64,000 nt of DNA from Gigaspora rosea (lineage: Eukaryota > Glomeromycota > Glomeromycetes > Diversisporales > Gigasporaceae): NCBI GenBank assembly GCA_003550325.1, contig QKWP01000346.1:154141-218140 (forward strand), written 5' to 3'. The notes under the pieces are model-generated. The model did no database searches. It saw only the letters and a list, made by a program, of their open reading frames with translations, and was not told the DNA's origin. Position 1 is the stretch's first letter; every line of letters begins with the position of its first letter. Of this stretch, positions 1 through 12,187 are shown in pieces. The position numbers were made by a program, and so were the translations under genes.

Positions 1-282
1 TACTTAATTAGGAGATACACTAAAAACCTTGTTGATTTTATACCGGTTTACATTTAATAATCATTCCATTTCTATCCATATTTATCGACATTATACCTGT
101 TGAGTTAGCATTCGTATTACATTTTAAACTAATGAGAATAAAGTATCATTAGTAATAATTTATTTTATTTACGTGTATTTTTTAAAATTTAAATTAATAT
201 ATTTCTTACCTCAATCGTTACTGTGATATGGTATGTAATAAGTAGATTTTTAATATAAATTAAAATTGTGTAACTCAGTTAA
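1..282. other. AT-rich DNA, nothing recognised
   Basis: No ORF with coding character, RNA gene or clear repeat is visible in this AT-rich stretch. Confidence 0.5.
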
Positions 283-466
283 CAGGGCTTTTTTGGGTTT
301 TACGGGCTTTTTTATAAAGCCCAGCCCGACCCGGTACTTTAGCGGGCTTGGCCCGGGCCCGGCTCATTATAATTACGGGCCTAAAAATGCTGGCCCGGCC
401 CGGAATTTTTGCAGATCGGGTCGGGCTCGGGCCCGGGTATCCCGGCCCGATTACGGACCCTAGTCG
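283..466. repeat. GC-rich island of GGGCC/CCCGG motifs
   Basis: A stretch of roughly 180 bp is built from interlocking GGGC, CCCGG and GGGCCCGG words, in sharp contrast to its AT-rich surroundings. Its right edge, read on the minus strand, begins TAGGGTCCGTAATCGGGCC, and its left edge reads CAGGGCTTTTTTGGG. This resembles other foldback elements in the window whose arms are made of one short motif. No target-site duplication could be matched, so a mobile-element origin is inference. An uninterrupted reading frame crosses it but is low-complexity Gly/Pro/Arg and not credible as a gene. Confidence 0.5.
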
Positions 467-949
467 TCAGGACTTAAGTCGCGGTTAACTTAGAAGAAAA
501 CATAACTATAATTACGATTTACCGACTCATTAAATATTCGATTCGTGATGCAGTCAACTTTATATAGTTTTTTATTTATTTAGGATCCTTGGCTTAATGC
601 CGTGGGACGCCATTGGCGTACACTTGTATATAACCTTTTTATAATGAAATACAATGGTAAAGGAAAGCTTCTGAATTTTAACGTTAAAATAGGTTCTAAC
701 GAATTGACTTTTTTTCGAGCTACAGTGACGATGTTTAAGAAGGAATAAATTTGCTAGAGATGAGTGATCTAAATTAATGCTTGAGATAGATTGGTGTTTG
801 ATTCTAAAAATGGGTTTGAATTGTTTGGCATAGAAAGGCTTCGTTTGTTAGCAGTATACATCACTTTATATTAATATAAATTTTTTGTATATGAACGGTT
901 TCAAAATTCTAAATGAGAAAATTACAGATTAATTATCGCTCTTAAATGC
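467..949. other. AT-rich DNA, nothing recognised
   Basis: No gene, RNA or clear repeat is seen between the GC island and the small hAT-like element. Confidence 0.5.
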
Positions 950-957
950 CTTAAAGT

Positions 958-1070
958 CAGGGTCAATGATTTTCTGTGCTGATATTTATTATTTTTAAAA
1001 AATAAATAAATATCACCACAGAAAATCATCAAAAATAAATAAATATCACCACAGAAAATCATCGTCCCTG
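958..1070. mobile_element. hAT-like MITE, 113 bp
   Basis: The ends are inverted repeats, CAGGGTCAATGATTTTCTGT on the left and CAGGGACGATGATTTTCTGT on the right read from the minus strand. The flanks are CTTAAAGT (950-957) and CTTAAAAT (1071-1078), an 8-bp target-site duplication with one mismatch, as expected for hAT. A 31-bp piece of the right arm is present twice in tandem. It is too short to code for anything. Confidence 0.8.
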
Positions 1071-1078
1071 CTTAAAAT

Positions 1079-2157
1079 TGGTGCATATTTTAACGGGGAA
1101 GTATTATATTAAAAAAATTTAACGTTAATTTGATGTAACTTTCTTACCACTTGCGTAATTCTTTGAGGATCACATATCTGATATTAATTATATAGTTTTT
1201 ATACTCTGTCTTAATGATTGCGAATTATTAAAGTTTAACACCTTGTTTATATACGCTAAAGATAAAATTGATTATATATGTGATTTGTCAATTCATAAAT
1301 GTGACGGATTAAAATGAAACAGATTAAATGAAATAAGTATATTATAAAAAAATTAACAAATCGCCGAAAAATAATTTTTTTGGGGCGCATTTTTAGGGTT
1401 AGTGGTTAGTAGTTAAGGTTAGAGGTTAGTTTTAGAATTGAGTTATATGAAACAAATGTAGGTGGGTTTTAGAGGGTTAAATAGAAACCCACGTTTCATT
1501 TTACTGGACTTGGGTACTTAAAAAGCCAATCCAGAGCCAGGGTTCTAAAAAGTTGTGTATAAGATGTCAAATTAGCAAACACGCGTATGGTTGCTGAGGT
1601 TACAACTGAGTATGAAGCGAGTATAATATATTAGTTTTATATACTCAAATGCTATTTTTGTAGCATACACCACTACTTCGCTAAACCATACATTACAACT
1701 ATTCGTAATACTGAACATAATACTTTTACTATTAGGGTAGCTGCGCGACGCAGTCGCGCTAAAACCAGGAACGTGATGTAACTGTTATCTTGCTCAACTG
1801 GTTATCAATTTATAAACGTCTCACTTGGAGCAAGACACACACTGAAACAACTTCAGGCGTAAACTATCTTTACTATACGCTTCTCTTCTCTTTATTCGTT
1901 ACAGTCAAAAGACTAACTTTTGCTCTTTCTATTTGTATTAATTCTGCGATAACATATATTGTATAACACGTATTATTCTCTAATAAAATCGTCTTTGTTA
2001 CGGTGATCGATGTTCACAATACCGTTACCCAACATTATAATGCTTGTCATAATTCTGGTCGACTATATTACCAAATAAGCCGTTCGAATTTATTTTCATT
2101 CTATCTTTGCACTTTTCGCTTTTTATACATTTCGTATTAAATTATTAACAATCACTT
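1079..2157. other. Gene-free stretch with one shared motif
   Basis: No gene is recognised. A GGTTAG-rich patch lies near 1396-1432, and an imperfect inverted repeat of the GAAAC..GGGTTT type lies near 1450-1494. At about 1740-1775 a GC-rich motif, AGCTGCGCGACGCAGTCGCG followed by CCAGGAACG, recurs in similar form near 48860-48900 and inverted near 50440, so it probably marks the end of a dispersed repeat. Confidence 0.4.
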
Positions 2158-2516
2158 TATAGACAACTTAGTTCATAGACAATTAATTTACAGACAAGAT
2201 TATTCTACAGACGGTTAATTCACAGACAAATTCATTTTGTTGACAATATATTTAGCCAACAATTTCTTCATAAATTGCACCAGCTTTACCGTAAATTCTC
2301 GAAACAACGTCCATGCCCACTATTTCGAGAATTTACGGTAAATTTAAACTTAATTCTAACGACAATGACTAGAATTAATTTGTCTGTGAAATTTGATGTA
2401 ATTGAAATAACTGCCAATAAAACAAACTTGTTTGTGAATAAATCGATTGTAAAATAAACTTACCTGTAATTAAATTCTCTGCGAACTAAGTTGTCTGTGA
2501 AGTAATTTTTGGTGAG
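2158..2516. repeat. Foldback element of the GACA family, copy 1
   Basis: The left arm repeats units of the form TTCA-(C/T)AGACAA and the right arm carries their complements (TTGTCTGTGAA). Near the centre is a stretch related to the conserved loop of the family, including GACTAGAATTAATTTGTCTG. Similar elements lie near 26.4, 36.8, 37.5, 37.65-38.5 and 48.0 kb. No transposase is present. Family membership is read directly from the shared arms; the mechanism of spread is unknown. Confidence 0.65.
2288..2342. repeat. Short palindrome nested in the foldback element
   Basis: TTTACCGTAAATTCTCGAAA and its complement TTTCGAGAATTTACGGTAAA face each other across about 17 bp. It sits between the arms of the larger inverted repeat and probably represents a tiny nested element. 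Its TTACCGTA ends resemble, weakly, the mariner-like elements at 3974 and 12188. Confidence 0.6.
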
Positions 2517-2930
2517 TTGATGATACTGAATAGAATATTAAGTAAAAACTCAGTAAAATCGAAATAGATCACAATAAATACAATTTGAATCTTAAGGCAG
2601 TCTGATAGCGATAGAGAATATTTTACCTGATTTCGTTCCACCATATGATACATATTACTGCGTTCTCAGAATAACACAAATACCAAATCTGGTGTTACGA
2701 TCGGTTGGGAGAGCTTGATGAAATTGGGCCGGTTTAGTTCGATCGTGAACAAATTGTGATTAAGGTTAAATGGTTTAAAACGATAACTAACACACATAAT
2801 TACGGGTATAAGGGTCCTCTTTATTAATATGAATCAATACATTGGATTATTACAGAAATACTATCTACAAACCTACTTGTTCTTCCTCCATAACCTAAAA
2901 CCAAGCCCTTATATATTTTTTAATTCGTAT
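2517..2930. other. AT-rich DNA, nothing recognised
   Basis: No gene or convincing repeat is seen here. Confidence 0.4.
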
Positions 2931-3046
2931 GGGAGTCGTTTGGAGATTCAAATCTCCAAACGAGTAATTGATCACCCGTCTGGAGATTTGGAGATTTGAT
3001 CACCTTTGATCACCCGTTTGGAGATTCAATCACCCGACTATGCCCC
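2931..3046. repeat. Foldback repeat with GGAGATTTGATCACC motif
   Basis: Words such as CGTTTGGAGATT, its complement AATCTCCAAACG, and GATCACCCG alternate in both orientations over about 115 bp. The right end reads TAGTCGGGTGATTGAATCTC on the minus strand. It is another short element whose body is a simple motif; no target duplication was identified. It overlaps the 3' end of the minus-strand ORF that ends at 3030. Confidence 0.45.
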
Positions 3047-3269
3047 AAAATATGCCAAAATAAGAAATAAATAACGATAAAATAACAATACTAACTAAAA
3101 ATAGAAAAGGTTGAGCATAAAACACCGGTATGAACGGTAGATCACATTGATAGATTTTTAATGTCCAATCAAATGCAACTATCATTCTTGATGGAAGGTA
3201 ACCATACACTCCGTCAATTTGCATGACTGCGTTCCTGGTACTTACGGCACTTGTACGACTATGTGTCAT
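3030..3269 (-). CDS. Hypothetical small membrane protein or gene fragment
   Basis: A 79-codon frame starts at an ATG at 3269. Residues 1-52 are mixed-composition and gene-like, with YGYLPSRM and AFDWTLKIYQC. Residues 53-75 form one strong hydrophobic segment that would span a membrane. The last codons run into the foldback repeat at 2931-3046, so the true C-terminus may be lost. The family is not recognised. The balanced composition in an AT-rich region argues for real or recently lost coding sequence, but no partner exon is seen upstream. Confidence 0.35.
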   Translation of the reverse strand: MTHSRTSAVSTRNAVMQIDGVYGYLPSRMIVAFDWTLKIYQCDLPFIPVFYAQPFLFLVSIVILSLFISYFGIFWGIVG

Positions 3270-3672
3270 ATTGCCATTATTTTTTTAGTAAGTTACTATC
3301 AAGTTTTTAAATGTTTGCACCTTTAGATGGGCAAAAATATTTTTTTTAAAAAAATAAAAATAAATATTTATAAAATTAAAAAAAAAAATCTAATTTTAGC
3401 CCATCTCCTCCTTTTGCTGTGGGGTCCCATATCTTCTTTCAATAAAAAACAATATTGATATTAGTGAAGCCGAATCTCAAGCTTCAATTTGATTAAACAC
3501 AAGTACGTGTATTATTCAAAGTATTGCAAATTACATACAGGGCATTTACAGTAATATACGATTTGTGTGCTTTAATTTAATTTCTCCCCTTTCCACTCAT
3601 TATTATGGACAATATTTTCAAGTGTATTCAGAATATCTATTCTATTAAAATTGTTCACGAATTCAACACATT
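3270..3672. other. Intergenic AT-rich DNA
   Basis: Contains A/T runs (about 3340-3400) and no identifiable feature. Confidence 0.4.
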
Positions 3673-3858
3673 TTAAACTAATTGAAGTTGGAAGAGGCGC
3701 TTTATATTTTCACGAGATTTTAAAGACAAATTTGCTTTTGCCATGGTTCCAAGTTTCCACAAGTGCAGAATCATCAGCAATAATCTTATTTGATCACGCT
3801 CAGGAGGATTAATAGAATTCAAATTTATAGATGAGTTTTGAGTATTGTTCAGTCGCAT
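3673..3858 (-). pseudogene. Unrecognised coding fragment
   Basis: A 61-codon frame from an ATG at 3858 reads like real protein, with PPERDQIRLLLMILHLWK in its middle, but has no family that I recognise. Further apparent coding pieces on the same strand lie at 4370-4700, and a mariner-like element (3974-4217) lies between them. The simplest inference is one old minus-strand gene broken by transposon insertion and mutation; the joining is not proven. Confidence 0.35.
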
Positions 3859-3973
3859 ACTCTAGAATTTCGAGCATCGGTTCAAATGTTCATTGAATTT
3901 TTTAAAATATCAAAAACGTATATAAAAAAAAACATTAAAATTCTATCATTATTTTTTTTTTAATTTATTATTA

Positions 3974-4217
3974 CCGTATTTTCGCGTAAAAACACTAATT
4001 TTGAGTACATGCGCGTTGTTTCGAGTACGCGCGTGCGCGTTATTTTGAGCTAAAGACTCATATGAAAACATTTATGTAATCAGCTAATTTACATTGATCC
4101 AAACTTGCGCGTTAGTTCGGGACGCGCATGGGCGTCATTTCGAAGTCATTACATCTTATTTTTGGATGATACGATTTTCGAAATAACGCTCATGAGCGTT
4201 ATTACGCGAAAATACGG
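3974..4217. mobile_element. Tc1/mariner-like MITE, copy 1
   Basis: The inverted ends are CCGTATTTTCGCGTAA and its near-perfect complement TTACGCGAAAATACGG, flanked on both sides by TA (3972-3973 and 4218-4219). Inside are further short palindromic words (GCGCGTT, CATGAGCG). A second copy with the same ends and interior landmarks lies at 12188-12440. It has no coding capacity. Confidence 0.8.
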
Positions 4218-4369
4218 TATCAAAACATAATAGTAAATTATTTATCATTATCAAAAATTAATAAAATTATTTAAAAAAGTAAATTTTAACTTTGACCAAT
4301 GCTAGATGATGCCCGAATTAAAAACTTAATAAATGAAAGTGCACGAAATTTTAATCGATGATTGAATAA

Positions 4370-4700
4370 TTCTTCATCGATTCCACCCTCGACAAACTTG
4401 TCTCAAGAGCATTATAGAGAGGTGCATTGGTATCGGTTATCGGAGCACCAAGTTTTGATTCAACGCGTTAAACTTTGATCAATCTCTTCTTGGAATGATC
4501 GGCAATGGTTTTTGGTTCTGTACATAAAAACTTGATAAGTTGTTTATATTGTGAAGAGGAAGCCGCTTGTGTAATTTTACTATTAACTTTTTAAATTGTT
4601 CGATGTGTTGTAAAGATAAAAGGATGATATCTGTAAGAGGTTGATTGTAAGAATAATGAGCAAAATTTCCATGATGAATAAGACCTTGGAAGTCTTGTAA
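4370..4700 (-). pseudogene. Degenerate coding remnant, family unknown
   Basis: Two minus-strand frames give convincing protein text in succession: one includes QDFQGLIHHGNFAHYSYNQP and HIEQFKK, and the next includes SKITQAASSSQYKQVIKFLC and EPKTIADHSKKRLIK. A shift of frame separates them (about 4590), and in-frame stops follow. Further on, the same frame carries GAPITDTNAPLYNALETSLS. The gene is clearly disabled. I do not recognise the family. A second frame overlaps between 4591 and 4782 and is probably a shadow. Confidence 0.4.
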
Positions 4701-4789
4701 CACCTTTCATTGCAAAATAGTACACGAGTATTAACGTTGAACCAAGGAAGGCCGTTGTGTTATTACGATAATTTTGTTTCAATCATTCG

Positions 4790-6430
4790 ATTTTAAAGCT
4801 TTAACCGCTTATTAATCAAACCACAAGTTCGTATGTAGCTAAAAAAAACTCATTGGTTTGATGTAACAAAGTAGCTTATTTGTCTTCGGAAAACAATTTT
4901 TTTTTTTTAGGGTCAATGGGGTGTTTTTTTTTGGTCAAAAAAAAAAAAAAAAAACGAGATTAGCTGATATGTTATGGTCTTGAAGTTTGCCAAATAAAAT
5001 ATTAGTGATCAAAAGTGAAAGTGACTGTCATCTACATAGTTCCAATGTAAAATAAAGAATTAAATTTTGAAGAAAAAATACGTAGAAAATAAATATTTAA
5101 TAAAAATAGCATCCATATAAGTTGTTTTGAGATCGAAATCCATTTAAGCGGATTCCATTTACAGCATATACACTTTCATTAGGAGCTATAGATGAATTTA
5201 ATAAAATATAAGCCACCACTTTAGAGGTCTATGTTTTTTATATTTGTGATGTTTAGAATTGTAAGTGCTATCAAAATATCTCGAAGACAAGAAATTTTAT
5301 CTAAAACTTCATATACTTGCAGTAAACGATAAACTATGAAACTGTAAAATTTTAAAATTTATTTTAGCATTGTTTTTATTAATTATTAATATTAGCATTA
5401 AGCATTTTTTTTTTAAAAGAAAAAATAATTTAGCAACTATGTAATTAGTATCGATCTTAATATCTAAGACCATTATGACCTTGCTTGATGTTGATTTATG
5501 GTCATGATTCTATCTTTATAGTAAGTGCAATATTTTCATCCGTAATTATTAGTTCTATCACCTAAAAATCATAATTATGGCGAAACTTTATATCGACATC
5601 ACTAGTTGATACCGTCATTCAGTATTGTCATATGACCTCTTTATGACTTATTATGACTTATAAAATTTACTATTACTTTTTTATATAAAGTTGGATATGC
5701 CTAGAACGGTCAACATCGGGCTGTCGTTAGTATCATTTTTTTGCAATATAGATTAGGAGCTAGTTTTTCATATTCACATGATTCGCCGATATTACAAAAT
5801 CCAATTTATAAGTCCACGATTCTTTTAGGTAGTTTAGTCGATAATATACGAGATAATAACTCTTAGCATAAATATTATGATAGAAATTTAGCTGCAAAGA
5901 TTTTCGGTACAGTATGTATTGGGTATGATAGCATACTATAAACTACGCATTATCAACTCTATATTACGCGTAGACTCAATTGTGAAAACATAGAATCATT
6001 TTCACAGATTGATTTCGCATTACAAAAAATATTAGTGACGAAGGACATTATACTCTTTACTATGATATTGACAGATTGTGATCCCATATTCGAAAGTAAA
6101 TGCGATACCTTTTTCTATTATGTATTTTAAAAATCGCTAATGACTAAAAAAGCAATACTATCAAAAAACTAAATCAGAAATTTGAAAAAGGAGACTTAAA
6201 TTTGTAAAATGTTTATTCACATATAAGTAATACATCACAAATAATTGTTTTAATGGCAATAAAATTCACACCTCTTTAGTTACAATTGTATAAAAGCTAT
6301 ATACTGAATCAAAACAACACAATAGTTGTTTTAAATACTCATTTTTGTTATATCACTATAAAATATTACTTCCAGAAAAAACATAATTCATAATGTAATA
6401 AAAAATATAATGTAGCAATAAAAAAAAAAA
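4790..6430. other. Gene-free AT-rich stretch
   Basis: Long A and T runs occur near 4890-4960. Near 5461-5690 words such as TATGACC, GGTCATA and TTATGACTTA recur, resembling the arm motif of the 62105-62318 hAT-like element; this may be a decayed relative. Nothing else is recognised. Confidence 0.35.
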
Positions 6431-6434
6431 AATT

Positions 6435-8385
6435 TTAGCAAAACTTTATAAAAAATTCCGTATTACCAGATTTCTTTCTTTCCCATTTAGCAATCCTCCA
6501 ATCTTCTTCATCAACTATCATAATTTTTTGGTTAAAATTATTTTCATAATAAAATTTTCTTGAAATATCTTCAGAGATATTATCAAAAGAAGAGGTAGCA
6601 ATTTGTTTGTTTACATCAGAAAGTAGTTCTTCTAACGTTGCTTTTTCGGAAATTTGAAGTGTATTTTTTAATGTGGTACGATTAATTGGAGAATCGATTG
6701 TATAATTTATTGTGAATGAGATATATTTATACTAATAATGATGATACATAATTATATATCGATATTAGAACTTCATATATATGCGATACTAAATACAGTA
6801 AATCTATATAAAGATTTTAGATTACCTTTGTAGTATTATGCTTAGGTTGATTATTGATGGTTTTATTTTTGTAATATTGATAATTGATCCTAGTTTCAGG
6901 TGGCTTATTGTAGGTAAATTGATTATTGACTCTAGTTTCAGGTAGCTTATTGTTGTTAAATTGATTGTTGATTCTAGCTTCTGGTGGCTTATTGTTGTTA
7001 AATTGATTTTTGATTCTAGCTTCTGGTGGTTTATTGTTGATAAATTGATTATTGAATTTAGCTTCTGGTGGCTTATTGTTGATAAATTGATTATTGAATT
7101 TAGTTTCTGGTGACTTGTTGTAATTGATAAATTGTTTGTTGATTTTAGCTCCAGGTGGTTTATTATTGATAAATTGATTATTGATTTTAGATTCGGTTGG
7201 CTTGAAACTAGTTGACTTGTCGACAGGAACAATATTAGATTGATCCTATATAACAGTATAATCATTATTATATATTTTAATCATATTCAAAAGTGCAGAA
7301 TTATCTATCGATAAATTAATATACCTTTTGATTAGGAACTACATCTTGATCCCAATTGAAAGTAGGTTCATATGAAATTCTATCAATTCTCTGTAGATTC
7401 ACACCTTCTTTAAATTTCATCAATCGATCTTTGCTTACTATATTCTTAGGCTTAGCAATCATTAGTGTAGCATTTTCCAATAATTTATTTGTCACTTCTG
7501 GTTTTTGTGTTGCTGATTCAGATGGATAGCAATAATGCTATATATATAATATTTAAATAAATAACCGGTTCGACGATACGGATATTTATATTATATAAAA
7601 TCCATAAAATGTTGCATGTGAAAAATACTATATGAAAAATATTATTATAGTGTATGCATATAAATTGTAATAAGTATATTTACCTCTCGTACAATTCCTT
7701 TATCAAACTCAAAATAAATATTACGATTTTCTACTTTGAACCCATCCACTTGATTAATTTCCATAAAAATGATTTCTTTAACTTTCGAATCTTTTTGACC
7801 TAACCCTTCAATTTCATCATTATCGAGTACATTTATAAGTTCTCCCACTGATGCGTCATGACCTTCTAAGTATCGATCTAAAATTATAAAAATTCCTTCT
7901 TCTCCAAGTTTAACACATAATTCTAAATTTGTGCATACGACTCTTGTGGTAACTTCTGTAAATAATTTTTCATCTGTGTTGATTCCAGAAAATAATTGTG
8001 TTTTTTGTGGAAAGAATGTTATACTTTCGATGTCAATACGAATAAGGTCGGCATCTGATGTGGAGATTAAAGATGATAATAGATTGTGCGATCGGTCTAA
8101 TGGATCTTGAAAAAATTGTAGGTAATTATCAAAAAGCGTTAAATTGATATCTTCAAAAGTATATATATATATGCTCAAAATTACCGAATAATTAAAGTTT
8201 TTTTTTTTTTTTTATCTTTCATGTGACGTTTTTGACTACACACATAAAAGATCATTGATTATCTGTATCTCTAAAAATTTTCGTTCATGTAGAATCTACA
8301 TTCGTAAATAGCAATACTTTTTCGAATAACTTTTAAATTTACCATTTTCATCATCATTTTCGTTATTTTCATAATACCTATTCAT
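6435..8385 (-). CDS. Intact five-exon gene with 14-residue tandem repeat
   Basis: Proposed exons on the minus strand are 8385-8343, 8150-7684, 7537-7325, 7245-6826 and 6731-6435, giving 480 codons including the TAA stop with all phases agreeing. All four introns have GT..AG ends and measure 192, 146, 79 and 94 bp. The ATG at 8385 was chosen because the short first exon (MNRYYENNENDDEN) joins in phase to the long second exon. Residues 15-170 are acidic and globular-looking. About residues 260-350 hold some seven copies of a 14-residue unit close to NNQFINNKPPEAKF. The C-terminal 98 residues are charged and helical-looking, ending near EEDWRIAKWERKKSG. There is no signal peptide or membrane segment. 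I do not recognise the family. It is the best intact multi-exon gene here, with no frame breaks. Confidence 0.75.
6880..7190 (-). repeat. 42-bp coding tandem repeat
   Basis: About seven head-to-tail copies of a 42-bp unit lie inside exon 4 of the five-exon gene. The period is a multiple of three, so copy-number change keeps the frame. Most differences between units are single bases, and in the coding frame they mostly preserve Asn, Gln, Phe, Pro and Glu positions. Confidence 0.75.
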
Positions 8386-11300
8386 ATTTTAACAGCAACG
8401 GTCGCTTGAAAAAAAGTGAATTCAGGCAGACAAATTTTATGATACTATGCATGTCGATCTACTGTAATACCTTAGCGAAAAAAAAGTAGTCACGTGTTGC
8501 CAATCCCGATCCAAACATGATTTAGTTTACTAATTTGGTTCAGTTATTGACGTTATATTGACGTTAAATTTTGACAAAGTCTTTAAACAATTTCAATGTT
8601 TTAAAGGCATATTAGAATTCTAAATATCGAAATTTCTTTTTTCAAAGTTTATAAAAAAAAAATTGAATTATTGGAACTTTACAAAGCGCAATATTACTTG
8701 TAATAAAAAAAAAAACAATGCATTGCCTTTCTCTAAATATCAAACCTGAAAAATGGGGAACCAGTTTATTTTTCACATGTTAAAACCGGTTTTAATCGGC
8801 TTCAACATATGAAGTAAGATCGGTTCCAAACAAACCTTTATATACGCATCAGATCGAACATAAATCAAATTTTTCTGATCCTGTCAAAATCGATAACCTA
8901 TCAAATATGATCTACCAAATCCTTTTTGCTACATAATCCAATCCACTTATAATAAAATTATCGTTCGTCACGAGTATCCTGTACATTTTTACCCATCATT
9001 TTGTTCATGTATAAATTCTTGATTTATTTTTAAAATCTCATGTTTCAGGGTAAATTGAAATTAAATTGACTATATAGATCATAAAATTACTCGAATTTCG
9101 TAATATAGATATTTTTTTTTGAATATTCTACAAACCAAATTACATGGGGATATAAAATATCTTTATTTTAAATTTTGTACCCTATACTATACAATCCTGG
9201 TCATTCTTACCTTATAGATCTTCTGTAATCTCGTTTATCGAGAGATTGTCAATATGAAGAAATAGTAATCGGAAAGAAATCTTAATTATTATAGAGATTT
9301 TTCATTTCTCATTTGATTTCTTAATTTCATTGATTTGTTTTGTGATGATTAGAATAGTAAGTTCATTTGAAATAATTCATATTTATGTTGTACGTCGGAA
9401 TAGAATCTTGGAAGATTTAGAATCAATATAAGTTGATTCTTAATACACATATGTTGAAACGAAAGTTTAAATTCACTCAAATCGGTAAAGAATTTCGAAC
9501 TAACTTAAAAGGTGATTTCGAATCCATTTAGTGCATATTCAAATTAAAAACATTAAATTAATTTAATCACGTCATTTCTCAATTTATGTCAATTAAAATA
9601 GTCGACTAATGTCATTACATGCATTAGTAAATTTGCCATCGGTATAAAATTATTAAAGTCATTTATTCTTTATAATCTTGATTGCCTTTTTCTTTAAAAA
9701 ATTATTTAACAATTTAAAATATTTTATTTATGAAAAAAAAGAGTTTATAGAACTACTTAATAAACTTAATAATTTATTTACTGCAAAGAAAATATTTTAT
9801 AAAAATTATTTAACGAACGTAATAATTTATTTAATGAACTTTTTTTTTTAAATAAACCTCACTTTTTTACTTTAATGAATTAACATTAAAGATTATATAA
9901 TAAGTTAAAGAAATTTTTTTACTTATAAAATAAATAATAAATTTTTATCAAAAAACTGGAAATCGGTTTAATGTAAAGACAGTATAAAGACAATATTGAA
10001 AGATTTTACTTGAAGTCATTATTTTTGTTAATTTATATATGACTTACCAATATAAAGGTTTTCACGAATTTATCTTTTATGAACAAAAAGACGATAGTTT
10101 AACTTTGTGATTATAATGACCTTTATTTTTTAATTAACTTGAATATTATTAAATACAATAAAATAAATTTGATATCTAAATGTTCGGTAAAAATTAATAA
10201 ATGATGTATGTTATGTTAATTAAAATCTTAGCTCTCATACATTAATTATTGCAAACGTGATTATTGGGATGACAGCTACTTCTGCGAGGTAATTTTACTT
10301 TTTACATTTGTAGCAATTTATATTACTTATTCGTGACACTAATTATGTTGTAAAACTTCTCGCACATTTATAACTTTTGAAGGAATACGTACGTATTATC
10401 CAATTTGGATTAGGCCCTAAAGAAAAATTTTATCTCGCGTAGTTAGTTATTAAAATTAAATTGATTAAGAAAAAGTTTATTAGCGATGAATTGGTTTTGT
10501 CACAACTGGATTGAAAAATTTTCTTCTTGTACAAATCGTCCAATCCTTTTAATGAATGATTGTAAAATATAACTGTATAGCACTTTTCGGAAATCTACAA
10601 TTAATTAAAAAAATGTATGTGTTTAAATTTGGTTTAGATTACATAACGTATCTCATAATTCTGAAAAAACCAACATAGGTTAAACATCTTGAAGTAAACT
10701 ACAAAGTAATGCAGTAGTCTTGTTAATTTTTCAAGATTTCGTAAGCTGAATGTTTTTTGAACCAATAATCTTTAGTAGTTCTAATAGTTGTTTAATGTAT
10801 CTTGAACAGCTTTAATATATAAATATAATCCTCTCACTTAATAAAATAAAGGTTTTACGACGTCGATTAAAAGAATTGCATCGGGAAATTTAGTAGGCAT
10901 TGCGAAATAAAAATAAATATTCTTGAACTCATACATTTTTAAAAATTTACTGTATGGACGTAGAATTCAATTTCATCTGTTTCAATAATCTGATAATTAC
11001 TAAATTTAAGTTAATTTTAAATCCTCTTATTAAATAGAATAACCAACTGTATCAGTTTAGAATTTCATTGCAACATAAGTTGATTTGAAAACCACAAAAA
11101 TTCGATTTCGACGTACAATAGTTATATTAAATTAGTTTGTAAAATAAAAAGAAATACTTTCACTGTTTCGTAAATTTATATTACAATAAGATTATAAATT
11201 ATCTGCTACTTTCGAAATTAATAAACTTTCATATATAATCAATATGCCATTTCTCATTAAGTTTTTTATTTCGTGTTAGATCAATTTAACTGGCAAGCAT

Positions 11301-12187
11301 AAATATACACTGTGTATTATCTGTGCTGATTTTTGGTCATTAAACAACCACTTATTCAATTTTGATTTAATATTTATTAATTGGAAATATTTAAAAATAA
11401 TCTATATCTATTATGAATTTCTTATTTGTGGATTTATTTAATTGAGAAATCAACTGTTCTTATTGTCGACATAGTAAAAATGCTATTTAAAAATCTTAAC
11501 TTACCGTAAACTGCAGTATCTGGTATACAAGATCCCCCATATATCAGACCCCCACACAATTTTTATTAAATATTTTTTAATTAATTTTTTATGACTTTCG
11601 AAATGCACCACTTATTTGTTAATTTTGAAACCCCATTAAAATTAATTTGATTCTACTTATCATAATTTAAAGTCGTAGGCGCCCTACTTACTTCTGCATT
11701 ATATCGATTTTAACTGGAATACTGTATTTGCGTTAGTAGCGCGCAAGGACATTATTTCGAATAATGGCCTGAATTAAACTTAATATTTAGGCTGAAAATT
11801 CGAATTTATGCCCTTGCGTGTTATATCGCTGCATCAATATAAACATATTACAATATACATTAATGCAAATACGATGAAATTGAAACTCCAATTACTAATT
11901 AATAAATGAATCGCGTAAACGTGGCATGATAACATATTGGTCATATCGGTCACATTAGATAGTCAAACTCAAACTTTTCCTCAACATCCAATTAAATGCA
12001 TATATTTCCATAAACCATAAACGGCTAAAGCATTTAAAAAATTGTCACTTTCTAGTCACATGGTAGAGCTCTAAAAGGTTTCTTTGATTAAATTTGCAAA
12101 CTGAAATTAGCTGCGTTTATATATTTAAAAATCATAGCCAACTGTGGTATCAAATCAAATGCAAGGTTTTGTGAACGAACAGTCATA
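8386..12187. other. Long AT-rich gene-free region
   Basis: About 3.8 kb of very AT-rich DNA with no reading frame of coding character on either strand. A/T runs are frequent (for example near 9700-9960). At 11503-11560 TTACCGTAAACTG and a CCCCC-containing patch may be the edge of a decayed inverted-repeat element; the other end was not found. No RNA gene was seen. Confidence 0.4.

Noticed and set aside
266-463. Open frame across the GC-rich island
   Set aside because: Its composition is set by GGGCC repeats; no domain, and the repeat explains the absence of stops.
6822-7265. Alternative minus-strand frame rich in INLSTISHQKLES
   Set aside because: It is the shadow of exon 4 in another phase; the NNQFINNKPPEA frame splices correctly on both sides.
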